Shown here: positions 1 through 11,100 of the stretch, piece by piece
How the letters are laid out: every line of letters begins with the position of its first letter
Position numbering within the stretch: position 1 is the first letter of the stretch
From: Xestospongia bergquistia
Taxonomy: Eukaryota; Porifera; Demospongiae; Haplosclerida; Petrosiidae
DNA: 64,000 nt
NCBI GenBank assembly: GCA_963965975.1
Contig: OZ014421.1
Location: 4,391,001-4,455,000, forward strand
Reading direction: 5' to 3'
Position numbers and translations under genes: made by a program
The notes under the pieces: model-generated
Told to the model about the DNA's origin: nothing
Database searches by the model: none
Seen by the model: the letters and a program-made list of their open reading frames with translations, nothing else

Positions 1-130
1 GAAAGGGCATGGTCAGTAGACCTCAATTTGAGACCAGACCTCTATTTATTATTTGCCTCAGATTACCCAGGCCTCCAATTGATACCTCAAACCTGGCCTC
101 TATCTGGAAGAGACCTCTATTTAAGGAAAT
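1..130. repeat. Degenerate short-motif repeat at left edge
   Basis: The stretch repeats loose variants of 'gacctctattt', 'cctcaattt' and 'gcctcc', in both a 'cctctattt' and a 'cctcaattt' form, about every 15-25 nt. It lies beyond the last visible exon of the phosphatase gene, so it is either in its next intron or 3' of it. It looks like an old interspersed repeat, but I cannot name a family. Confidence 0.4.
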
Positions 131-296
131 ACAGTAACTGTATTAAAGCAATTTCCTATTACTAAAACAGTATTAGTTAAGACACTTTATGTATAGATTG
201 CATATAATATATTTCTCTGTTGAGTATTACTTTGTGTGTAATGTAGTATTTGCACTATACAAACTCTATCATTATTTGAGATGTATTGTTTCTTAC

Positions 297-3200
297 CCTA
301 ATTGTAATGCAAAGTCCTCCAACTCTTGTATACTTAACTGGCCATCACCGTTGGTATCAATGGAATTAAAAATAAGTTTGATTTGCTCTTCATCATTTGT
401 TCCTGCTTGCTTCAATATACTCCTGTAATGATAACACCCATTAGTAAGTATAGCATCTAAAAAGCTTTTCTTAATACAGTTAGTTATTTTGCTAAACGTA
501 TGTCTACACAATGATTGTGTGTATGAACACAAACTTGATTAAAACTAACTTTGAAAAGTTACGTCGAAAAGATGGTTGAGATGTATTGCTAGTACTATCA
601 ATATTAGTTGGAGTAGTTGGTATTTGCAAAGTCTCCTCATCCACTGATTTCTCACGTTTTCTCATGACTTGCATTCGTCTATTAAGATATTATAGAGCAT
701 TCAAAACATAGACAAATATACCCTACAACTCCTGCTAGTCTGCGCACACTATCCCATCCAGGATGCACCTCATGGAGAGCATCTTGTTGAAGAGCTAACT
801 GAAACTCTTTGCTCCCAGTCTCTCCAGTATACCCATTTCTGATCATGTGCATACTTTTTCTCCTCAAAGCGTTTCTTTTACCCACTTTGACAGGAACAGC
901 TGGATAAGAAAAAGAGACTGAACGAACAGAACCTGCTGGAATATTCTCAATTAACAGATGTTTCTTATCCTCTTGTGCCATTGCTCCTGTTCTCCTCCGA
1001 AATTGAACTGTTTTAATCTCAGGGACCGTATCCACAACAGGAGACTTAGTTTCTTCTGGTATTGCATCAATTTTTAGCTGAATAGGTTCAGGAGGACAGT
1101 AGGGAGCATACTCTACCCATGTCTCACCGTCACTATTGTATTTGATAATCTGTATACATAAGTATCATGTGAGTGATTATAACACAATGTGATAGTACCT
1201 GTAAATCACTAGGTAAAATAACAAACAAAGCTCCTTTATTTGTGTAAGTACCACAATAATTAGCAGCAGAGAAAACAGTTGTCACAAGTGGAAAAGGGAA
1301 AAGCTGCTCTCGATTATCAGTGTAAGCAAACCCAATACCCTATAATAAGGAGTAATGTAATAACAAGTAAAAGAGATATACACACCTCTTCTTTGCATTG
1401 ATGAGCTCTTATGATTCCTAAAAGGTCACATTCTTTTAATAATGGAGTAATAGCAGCATAACCATAAAAACAAGAACATCCTCTTGGTGGATTTGGTATG
1501 TAGTCCAACTCTAGAAACTAATAGGTATAGGATTGAGGATGTTAGGTATTAGTTTCTGACTAGCTCACTTCTTTATAGTCTTTATCAGACATTCTTTTCC
1601 CTAACACTTCTTCTAAGAGTGGATCTGCCCACAATAAGTCACACATAGGACCACTCAGAGGTGGTTCCAAAAACCGGTTGATTGATTTAATGACATCCAA
1701 ACTGGTTATCTTTGAACCTAATAACAGCAACAAAGAACAAACAAACTCAATATATAACAGATATAATGTATGTCTATGAAAACTGAAACTACTACTACCT
1801 ACTGCTATCAATGGAACATACGTCATACAACAACATCTATTAAGTAAATGTGTGAACATGATTATAACTTATAGATACCTGACAAATGGTCACTACAGAA
1901 AACATAAATGTGCTTCTAAATACATTTCCCTTACCACAAATACATTGTATACATGTGATGTATAGTAGTGATGTTTATAAAATTCTTAGAATGTTGTGTT
2001 TCTCATTATCTTAACAATAAGATGTTTTTGAATACACATGTCAGGACATGTGTCGATATACATAATATTGGTGATAACACAATTTTGTTCACACATATAT
2101 TTGCCACCTCTCTTGGTTAGAAAATTATCATTGTACAGATAATGTCACTCTGTTTGATAGTTTCATTCAAGTATTATCTCAATAAGGAATAAGACTAATG
2201 TTTGTTGCCTTAATAATCAAAAAGGTAAATCCTTTTATTGGAGGACTCCAGAGTCACAAGCTATAAATATCTATTGATAGATAACACATGCTCACTACAG
2301 AAAATAAAATGTTATGTTGTCTACTTAATAATGTTGCCTTCATATCAAATCTTACAACAAAAAAGTCTGGTTTTTGCACAACTTGTATTAAAATTATAAT
2401 AATAATTATAACAAAGGGGGAGGGCATACTATCAGACAGAATTATATGTAAACAGATTGACACAGATACTTACCAATTCCACCATGACAGCACATCCATT
2501 GTCCCATTGAATTTTCTACAATAGCTGCTAATGGTAAATTATCAAAACTCCTCATTATAGCTTCATAAACATCACTACCATATTTGAGTTCACAATCAGC
2601 ACAAAAGTTAATACCTTCTGCATACTCACGCTGAGTCATAGAACGACTTTCATGATTCCCTCGTAGGAGGTATATTTGTGAAGGGTAGACCAGTTTTAAT
2701 GCCAACAGGAAAAGAATGCACTCACTAGAATAATAGCCTCTGTCAACATAATCCCCTAGAAATAGATAACAGTGCTGTTTATCTTTGCAAGGAAGCTTTA
2801 ACTTCTCCAATCCAGGTGTTTTCTGAGGATCAAAGAAGTAATATCCATCAGACAGTTGTGGTAATGGAGGGCACATGTCTTGTGTCTGCTTATCAGATGA
2901 TGTCATTCTCTCATGTCGGGAAGTACCTTGAGTCACTAAATCTTCTGATAAAGTGTGATAAAATATACGTACTAGATCACAACATTGGCCATGAATATCT
3001 CCTACAACCTAAGAAAGATAATATGAAATATAAACTAACTATAACAATATATACAATACTTGTTTGTAAAGCTATAGTTACTAATGAATGATAACCTAAG
3101 TAATAATATCTGCATAACTACATAACTACATCATATAGACAAATAACATTATCCTCCCTTCTAAGTCATACTAACATACCACTACTGGAGCAGATAAGGT

Positions 3201-3467
3201 CAATAGAGTAGGCTCAGTATTGAGTAGTTGTTCAGCTTCATTGATGATTGTCAAAACAACACCAGTGTCAAGGATTGGATTAGCCTGTGTGTGCATGAGA
3301 GAGAGAGATTGTGAACAAATGAAATATAATTTAATATAATTATAAGAACTGACCAACGACAAGGAAGGTGGATTATTTTGATTCCATTGTAATTCAGGAG
3401 AAAGAGACAAAAAATACTCTGAGAGACAGTAGACTAAATCTTTAGCTTGTTCTATTACATTAGCCAT
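297..3467 (-). CDS. Calcineurin-A-like Ser/Thr phosphatase with C-terminal EF-hand (3' end outside window)
   Basis: This is a PPP-family metallophosphatase that removes phosphate from Ser/Thr. It starts at the ATG at 3467. Exons joined by eye are about 3352-3467, 3180-3286, 2474-3008, 1569-1717, 1388-1519, 1200-1338, 722-1149, 550-678 and 297-422; the last ends at a GTAAG donor, so the gene continues leftwards. Seen motifs are GDIHGQ (near 2990), GDYVDRG (near 2745), GNHE (near 2650), HGGIG (near 2480) and RAH (near 1400). '[12 protein letters not shown]' and 'RGCSCFYGY' are closest to calcineurin A. After the core, a basic segment '[17 protein letters not shown]', made by splicing a 43-nt intron, resembles the calmodulin-binding helix. 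A canonical EF-hand loop [12 protein letters not shown] follows (around 320-360). Odd points are about 50 extra residues between the first two motifs and no recognisable calcineurin-B-binding helix. PPEF phosphatases are the alternative, but the core fits calcineurin better. Confidence 0.82.
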
Positions 3468-3688
3468 GAAGAATTAATTATAAGAAGACCTTGGCGGTTA
3501 TATGAACTGCTAAGAGAGAGACTCCTCCGTTTGAGTGTAAAATATAACGATTTTTAACAAAAACTTTTAATACCGTTAACTGTCGTTTCATCTAAGACAT
3601 AGTTTCGGTTCAGCTAGCTGTACTCTAAGCTCGATCCAGCTCCACCCACGACATTGCGAAGGCGTGGCAACCCACCACGTGAGCAGTA
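3468..3688. promoter_or_regulatory. Divergent promoter, phosphatase / GSTK1
   Basis: There are 221 bp between the two start codons of divergently read genes, so they must share a promoter region. It contains CACGTG at 3676-3681, only 7 bp before the GSTK1 ATG, and a GC-richer patch (3625-3680) in an otherwise AT-rich area. No TATA box stands out. Confidence 0.5.
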
Positions 3689-6600
3689 ATGGCAAACTCA
3701 AGGACTGTTATTCGTCTCTACTATGATGTGATATCACCATTCAGTTGGATTGCATTTGAGGTGAACTGGAATATATTCTATAGACCTTGTATCAATGTCA
3801 TTACCATAGGTGTTATGTCGATATAAAGCAAAATGGAACATAATCCTTGAATTGAACCCTTTCTTCCTTTCAGGAATAATGCAAGCAACTGGTTAGTAAC
3901 GTTTGACGATGTGAAGTAGTTCACTATAATGATGTATGATAGATATGCATAGTATCATAGAATCAAATGAGTAGAAATAACTGGTATATTGACTTAAATC
4001 AATTTGGTTTGAAATCCACCAGAAGTGGTGTATATGATTAATTATGAGTTTTGTTATTATCTAAATGTGACTTTCATTTTTCCCAATTAATTTTCTTCTA
4101 GATATTACATATTTGATAGCTCTTCCTAGAGATACATGAGCTTTACATACCTGTCAAATATCATAGTTGAACTGTCATGGCAAATTTGTTCCTAGTTAAA
4201 ATTGGACCTAGGTCCAATTTTTGCATACCAAATTTGGACCTAGGTCCAATTTATGCAAGTTAAATTTGGACCTAGGACCAAATTTTGCTGCCTAATTTGG
4301 ACCTATACTGCAAAATTTGTTTCTAGAGATAGGTCCATTTTCGGCAGCAAAATTTGGTCCTAGGTCTACGTTAGGCAGGTCCTATAGCTATTTTGATCTG
4401 ATTATAATAAGATTTAGTATTTAATCTAAATAAAGATGATACATGTTATGTAATTATAGATTATATGATATAGGTAATGATAAAATTAATTACAAGTCTT
4501 TACACAAGTGTCACATATCCATAATATGTGCCTCTTGGTCTGCCAAAAAGCACTTGGGACTTCACCACAATCTTCACAATATCAGTCTTTGCAGCCTTCT
4601 TCTGCTTGATGACACTTGTAGTATATACTCTGAATTAATTTTAATAACAGCAACACATTGTTTTCCTTACTTTTTTACTGCTGGCAGGGGAATGGGTTAA
4701 TTGTCTTATTTTCAAGACAGTGATATCATATATATAACACTATTATAAATTATTGTAAGATAGTAATAAGAAATTAAAAATATATATTACAAACTTGTCC
4801 TGGTTTGTTCTCATAGTACACTTTTCCTCCTCTCAATGCTAGTTTGCCAGGCTTTTTCCAAATGCTTCTCTTCCTGTTAGCAGGACAATCTGAGGCATAA
4901 GTTCCATTTTCTATTTATATTAGTTTATTACTTCATCAGTTAGGTTCACATCTCTCTGCTATGACATTGCTTTTTTGACACTTTGAAAACTTCCCTAAGT
5001 GATTAAAGCTCTCCATTTAAGTACACACAACCTAAGAAGTGGTAAAAGGATTTATATAGGACGAATTCCATTTCTCTTTGCCAAATTATTACAGTCTCAC
5101 ACCCTTGGATCCAAATATTGCAAGACGGAATTAATTTTGTAACCGGACCAAATTTTTCGTGACAGAACTCATCAGTGTAATACTTTACTATATGAGCTAT
5201 GGACTTTACACAATTGACTAAAAGGACACAAACAGCTATTTAAATGGCATGGTTTTTTGCATTGCTATCAAATTTGAAATCTCTGAAAGAATGTTGAGAA
5301 GGCTCTAATCATACAACCAAATGCATATAATAGTAAAGTTCAAACACTTATTCCCACTATGACCGGTTCTAATGTCTTATCTCAGACTTTTAAAAAGAAT
5401 CCAATTCTCTAAGACTGTAGCAAATGCGTAGGCTAGTAATAAAAAATGGTACAGTCAAGACATGATCTTTGAACCTAAATAAAATTTCACTATACTCTGT
5501 CCAAGTTGAGAAGAGCCACGCAGACATGTGAATAACTTTGCTGTTTTATGTGCTATGCACATGGGACTTGTACCAATCAATTCAGCTTGCAAACGCACAT
5601 TTTATATATAAAATTTGGCTTTCTAGTGCCATGAGAAAGTAGCAAACTATAAAACTCCATACATTTTCAATGGCATACCTTTGACATGCTTCAAATTGCA
5701 CACCTTCAAGGATTTAATAAATAACAATTTTCGCCTTGAGAAGTCAGTTATCTGTCATGTGAAAATTCTAAATTGCAGTTCTAATTATAAGAAGAGGTGT
5801 ACTATTATAACAATTATTATTATTAAAATAATAACCAGCTATTGTCTTTTGTGATTTAAGGCAGCTATAAAACCACCAAGGTTCTGTAAAAATGTTATAA
5901 CAAAGAAAGAAGACTGATAATGCCTGATAGAGGTAGTAGATTTTCCATCTGATGGCTTCACAATCAAAATCATCAACTAACAGGCGTTGTTTCAGAGATC
6001 CTCGTGTCTGTTTACACCTGTTGAGTTCTTCGAAATAGTCATAGACATTGGCAACAGCCTCCTTTGGTTGGATGTGACCTTAGTCTCTTTCTCTTAGGCA
6101 TCTTCACAAACATGAGAGAAAACATGGTGTGTTCACATGATATGCACGTGAACAAATAATGAATAAACTTAAAATGTATTTTAGCACTAATTGCATTTTA
6201 TAAGAAAGGAAATACCTCACCTTACATTCCACATAAAACACCTTTTTTTAATGAAGGGCTCTTCTCAACTCAGACAGCGTATAGTTAATTAATTATTCAT
6301 TAAGTGTGGTCATATGTTCAATTGTACAACACACATGTATGTCAATAGACTCTTTAGACCTTGACTATTTGAATATTAGAAGCTTTTGAGAGCTGTTTGT
6401 TAAAAAATTTCCAAAGTAGGATTGTTTTGCCAGATACATCTTACAAATGTTGGTCTAGTTAACCAAACCCTGACTTGTTAGACTGATCACCACCTATATG
6501 TGGGTGGTTCTACCAAATAGAGGCCATTTTGCAATTGTATCATGAACTTATATTAGTTAGTATAGGGAGGAATACCCAACACTCCATAAATCCACCATTG

Positions 6601-7491
6601 TTAGACATATATTAACAACTTATTAATTAGAGTACCTTATTATTCTCTTAATTAGGAAATCAACCACCTGGTTTTGTGCCAGCAAAAGCAAATTACATAA
6701 GATTTGATATAGACCGGCTTTCCAACTATTTTCACATTCCTATCAATCAACCCTCAGTATGTTGATAGCCACTTTATTTCTATGTTATTTATCATGTTCA
6801 TAAGGAACCTGCTAAGACAATGTTTGAAAAGGGGAGCTTGCAAGCTCAGCGATTTCTGACAGCTGCCAAACAGCTATGTCCAGATTATTTGGAAGGATTG
6901 TCACGGCAACTTTGGATTAGAATATGGTCAAAGGTTGTATAATATATTTATCATAGTTACATCTATGATGCTATAGTTAGGATGAAGATATCGTTTCTTC
7001 TGAAAGTTTAGCTCAAGTCTGTAAGAATGTAGGTTTAAAGAAAGATATTGCTGAAAAGTTAGTGGCTAGTGTTTATGATCAAAAGATCAAAGACAAATTA
7101 AAAGAAGTAACAGAGGAAGCTTTAGGTTTTGGAGTAAGTAAAATATTATAATTTTGTAATAGTTATCTTATTAATTATAAATAGCTTCATATAAGGATAG
7201 TCAAATCATATTTTATAATTTGATTTATAATTGCAGGATTGATAATTTAAGTTATAATAAAAATTTCATTAAGGGACTTAATTGTTGACATTTTTAATGT
7301 AGGCATTTGGATCACCTTATATTGTTGCTGAAGTAAATGGGAAAAAGGAAGGATTTTTTGGATCTGATCGTTTTGAGCTGTTAGCTCATATTATTGGTTA
7401 GTACAATAATAATAATTGTAACTTATTACTAGTAACTTTTGTAGGTGAAAAATGGCTAGGACCACTTGTTGAGCTGAAAGCAAAATATTGA
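3689..7491 (+). CDS. GSTK1: Glutathione S-transferase kappa-type (DsbA-like fold)
   Basis: Kappa GSTs conjugate glutathione in mitochondria and peroxisomes. Exons follow the GSTK1 protein in order: 3689-3809 ('YYDVISPFSWIAFE', the usual N-terminal active-site segment with Ser of SPFSW), an 18-nt micro-exon 3874-3891 ('GIMQATG'), 6656-6756 ('NQPPG...'), 6805-6933 ('MFEKGSLQAQRFLTA', 'RQLWIRIWS'), about 6980-7133, about 7302-7398 ('AFGSPYIVAEVNG', 'FFGSDRFELLAHIIG') and about 7444-7491 ('GEKWLGP'), ending in TGA. Phases match at every junction I checked. Compared with animal GSTK1, about five residues are missing after 'IAFE'. Intron 2 (3892-6655) is 2.76 kb, against mostly under 100 nt elsewhere, because it carries repeats and transposon relics. 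Confidence 0.9.
4180..4385. repeat. Cluster of palindromic 'aaattggacctaggtccaattt' units
   Basis: At 4199-4220 there is a perfect 22-bp palindrome, AAATTGGACCTAGGTCCAATTT. At least five more full or half copies of 'aatttggacctagg' follow, in both orientations and separated by 'tgcat', 'tgcaag' or 'gctgcc'. It lies inside GSTK1 intron 2, next to the transposon relics. It may be the decayed end of an element or an independent satellite-like repeat. Confidence 0.7.
4480..4930 (-). pseudogene. Relic of a piggyBac-like transposase, C-terminal part
   Basis: On the minus strand, about 4790-4925 reads a frame with 'NGTYASDCPANRKR', 'KPGKLALRGGKVYY' and 'NKPGQ'. This resembles the piggyBac segment 'GT.R.NRK..P......LKRGE'. 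Further downstream in the same direction, about 4500-4610, 'YKCHQAEEGCKD', a stop and 'YCEDCGEVPSAF' resemble the Cys-rich zinc-binding C-terminus of piggyBac transposases. The order of the two pieces is right and they are separated by stops, so the copy is dead. I recognise no catalytic Asp residues. Family assignment is from pattern memory only. Confidence 0.5.
5488..6286 (-). mobile_element. Decayed DNA transposon with ~28-bp terminal inverted repeats
   Basis: The left end 5490-5517 (ctatactctgtccaagttga...) and the reverse complement of 6257-6284 (ctatacgctgtctgagttga...) match at about 25 of 28 positions. Further inside, 'ctgttttatgtg' (near 5540) is mirrored by 'cacataaaacacc' (near 6232), so the repeats extend imperfectly. 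The roughly 0.8-kb element sits in GSTK1 intron 2 and encloses a broken reading frame on the minus strand. No clear target-site duplication could be fixed. Confidence 0.65.
5775..6101 (-). pseudogene. Broken N-terminal transposase fragment inside the TIR element
   Basis: A start 'MPKRKR' at 6101 is followed, after a frameshift near 6075, by an open stretch with 'IQPKEAVANVYDYFEEL' and 'LLVDDFDCEAIRWKIYYLYQ'. Basic residues at the start plus an 'hDDFD..hIR..Ih..Y' block are what I remember from the region before the DDE domain in a group of animal DDE-superfamily transposases. The frame then runs into AT-rich sequence without recognisable homology. No DDE residues remain, so it is a fragment. 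Confidence 0.4.
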
Positions 7492-8100
7492 CAAGAAGTT
7501 TAATTTGCTGATAAGAATTTAAAAATAATTATTTGATTTTATCCGAATATTCTTATAGAGTTTTGATATAAAAATGATAAAGTACTTGACCTTTTAACTG
7601 GTATTGTTAATGAAAACAAGAATCATAAAAAATCACATACAAAAGTAATAAATTCTTCATTATTTCTGTCAGGCGGTGGTTTAAAGATGATATAAAAGAG
7701 ATGACAAAGACACTAAAATTATGTTCTGGTACACTATGATACATGATATTTATAATAAGGGATCCATTGGGAAGAGGAAAAGGAGGGAGGGAGAAGGGTA
7801 GCAAAAGATAGCCTTTGTCCATTGACACTTAATTGATAGAACAAGTCTTACAGCAATATAATTTCATGACTACAAGTTCACAAGAAAATTGTGATTTCAT
7901 GGATACACAATTATATCCAGGTTTGTCTACACAACCTATAATGTTAAGAACTATTATTATAACAATGAATGTTTATTAAATTAGGACTTTTATAAATAGT
8001 GTTAGAAATATTGGTACGTAAGTGTAATTAGTTTGGATTGGTTCAAGATTATTGCACAATCTGATAAAGATCAGGATAGAGCTTGTAGAACTGTTTATTA
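7492..8100. other. Convergent intergenic stretch, no gene seen
   Basis: This lies between the 3' ends of GSTK1 (plus) and the ADAMTS-like gene (minus). It is AT-rich with a short purine run (7775-7800, 'aggaaaaggagggagggag'). Short open frames here have no recognisable domain. An additional 3' exon of the ADAMTS-like gene cannot be excluded. Confidence 0.5.
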
Positions 8101-11100
8101 TTATATTTTTTTACCCGTACATGGTTGCTCTTCACAGACTATAGTTTCATTTGGCTTGTTTTGACATCCTGTTGATGGTTGTCCTTCTACCACACACTCC
8201 ACTTTCCTTGTCTTTTCACCTTTTCCACATGTGACTGAACACTGGAGCAAGGAATGATATAGATAGTCAACTTTTAATATATCTTACTTGTCCCCATTCT
8301 CCTACTCTCCATGATGGGCATCTTGTCTTGTTACAAGGTCTAACACTAGTTGGTCTAGTAATATTAATACAGGCATTGTCTGGTAGCTCTACTAGTTGTT
8401 GCTCAACAACAGCCTCACATGTTACTTTACGATTTTGTGTAGAATCTGTACATGGTCCTTCACACTGACAAAGAAACACAATTGAAATTAAACTCATAAC
8501 ATTAAATAGAGTTAAATCACTCAGCAAGGACACTGACATTTGTTCTACTACTGTCAAAGTGTGCCATGTCATGAGATATCACTATAACAACATGGTTATG
8601 ACTTACCGGTCCCCAGTGTGATCGAGACCATCGTAGTGTATTACAGCCAGTAACAATGTAGCAAGTCTTAATAGTTGATGGCTTCTCTTGATGACAGATG
8701 GTATCATTTACTTTTGTTCCACTATTAGTAACACAATAAACACTACGTCTTTGTATTCCATGGCCACAACTATTGTTACACTATCATATAAAAATACAAC
8801 ACAATAACATTAATAACCAATACTTTTCTATGATATGAACTATATGTTCATAATAACAAAAACTCACAGAGCTCCAGGGTTCAGATTTCCAATAGTAAGA
8901 GCATTGTCCGTTATTGCATGGTTCAATTATAGAAGGTTTCGTTAGATGTTGACAGTTGATATCATTGATGTTCATTCCATTCTCTCCTATACAAATTACA
9001 CTTCTATTCCTTACTCCAATACCACAACTATGAGAACACTGTCCCCAAGTGGACACCTTCCAGGTTCCACAAAGATGGGTATTACACCTTTGACTGTCTA
9101 TGGGCCGCAGTGAAGAGATGCAATAACTATCAGATACTTTCTTGTCAAGGCCCATTCCATTAACTTGTCTGCATTCAACATTACGCCTTTGAGTCCCACC
9201 CCCACATATTGCTGGACAAATTGACCACTCAAACACCACCCATCTATAGTGACGATTACTTCAGTAATTATATTCATTATTTATATTAAATTTATACTTA
9301 ACTACTATAATATGGACAAGTACCTTGGTGGGCATACTCCTTTAGAACACTTCCGTACAATAGGAAAGGGTTTTGGAGTGTTTAAGCAAAATGAATCTGG
9401 AAGAACTTTGTCAGGAAATTCAGAATCTCTGCAGTAAACATGTGATACTTCCAAACCTAAAAGATAATTAATGATATTAAACTAAATAAATTGTGCTGTA
9501 TTGTTTAATTATTAGTATATTACACTAATTATAGGAACAAGTCATGACATATAATGTAATTATCAGTGAGTGAGTGACAACATAATAAGTAGGTAGGTAT
9601 CAGAAGATACACAAGTGTTGGCTTAGTTATCTGTTTATTGGTAATATATTAGAGATCATAGACATAGTGGCTTGTTACTGTGGTGTTTATTAACGAAGTT
9701 AAATGTCAGCCAATATTGAGTAATTATACAACACAGCTGTTAGTGTAAATAATAAATGATATAATAAGTTAATAGATCTCATAGACCTCCCATACAAGTG
9801 TCTATTATATTTATCAGTACAGTATTATACTTACCTATACCACATGACACAGAGCACTGTGTAAAGTCATTATATTGCCATGTATAACTAACAGTTTCAT
9901 TGACACTGCTATTATCATTAATAATAACTTTATAATACTCCAAATTTGCAACAGATGAGGAGAACTTCACCTGTAACAGAGACAGCCATAATAAGAACAG
10001 TCTGATATCAGCAACCATTGCTCATGCCGACAGCAACAGACACTAGTATAATACTGAGTCTACAGAATATGTCTAGCAGTAGTTATGTAGTCTGTGTGGG
10101 CAATCAGAGTAGTAAGTTCACGCACCACACATAACTAACTAAATAGTGTTATTATAGCCATTTACTCATACATGCTCTCATCACAGGTGGACTAGTATTG
10201 TCAAATAGTTCAAGTATGTGAAGGAGTAGCAGTGATTGTTTAGTTATGTAAACTGTATTATAACTGCCAACTCTACTGATCATAACTGATTTCCACGAGA
10301 AGGAAATAATAAAAAATCATTTTTTGTTGGTTTTCCTTCCTAACAGCTGTCATGTACCTTATATGGTAGCTCATTTGAATGACGGATCAAGATAGTTCAT
10401 TTGGAGGTTAACAAGGGCAAGAAGACATAGATATAAATCAATAAAATCAATGTACTTTGTTTTCTATAATTTTCATCAAACCCAACTTTGACATTATCCT
10501 CACATTATGTCAACCACATTTCCATACCTGAACTGTAATACTTTTGAGTAGTGGTCCATCTGTGTACACACTCATGTTGTTCAATGTTATAAATTTGGCC
10601 CCAGCCAGTTCAAAAGCACTTGAATTAGTAGGAAGTCTTATGACATTACTCAAAGTCCCAAGTACTGTAGAAAGAACATTATCAAAAATTAACAACTTGT
10701 TTATGTAAGTTGATATTACAAATTTCAGAGTAATCAAATTATAGCATGTTCTTATATCATTTGATATCATGTTACAATACTCTATGTTCTTGAGTTAATT
10801 TTCAGTTAATTATGCTATTAATCACTATGGATACAAAATTCCAACGTGCATTGTTCTATTGTACCCATGAAACTAGTAACGTACTCATGCTATTGTGTGT
10901 GACCAAACCATGGGAACCACTCGGATTGAATTACATAAAAATTCTAGTAGTTTTAGCGGCTTCGTTTTGTTCACTAATTAAATACACCATATAAGGTAAT
11001 TGACGTGCCATACATCTGATGGTAGGATAGCGATATCATTTTGTTAATATACTAGTCAGACATAGGTCTCATTCATCACATAACACGACTGATGACTCAA

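Noticed and set aside
9779..10018. Possible separate gene start at 10018 with signal-peptide-like 'MVADIRLFLLWLSLLQ'
   Set aside because: 'ctgttacag' at 9971-9979 is a strong acceptor, and joining 10528 to 9970 gives a continuous ADAMTS spacer-to-TSP1 transition. I treat the hydrophobic part as intron, though an internal promoter cannot be excluded.
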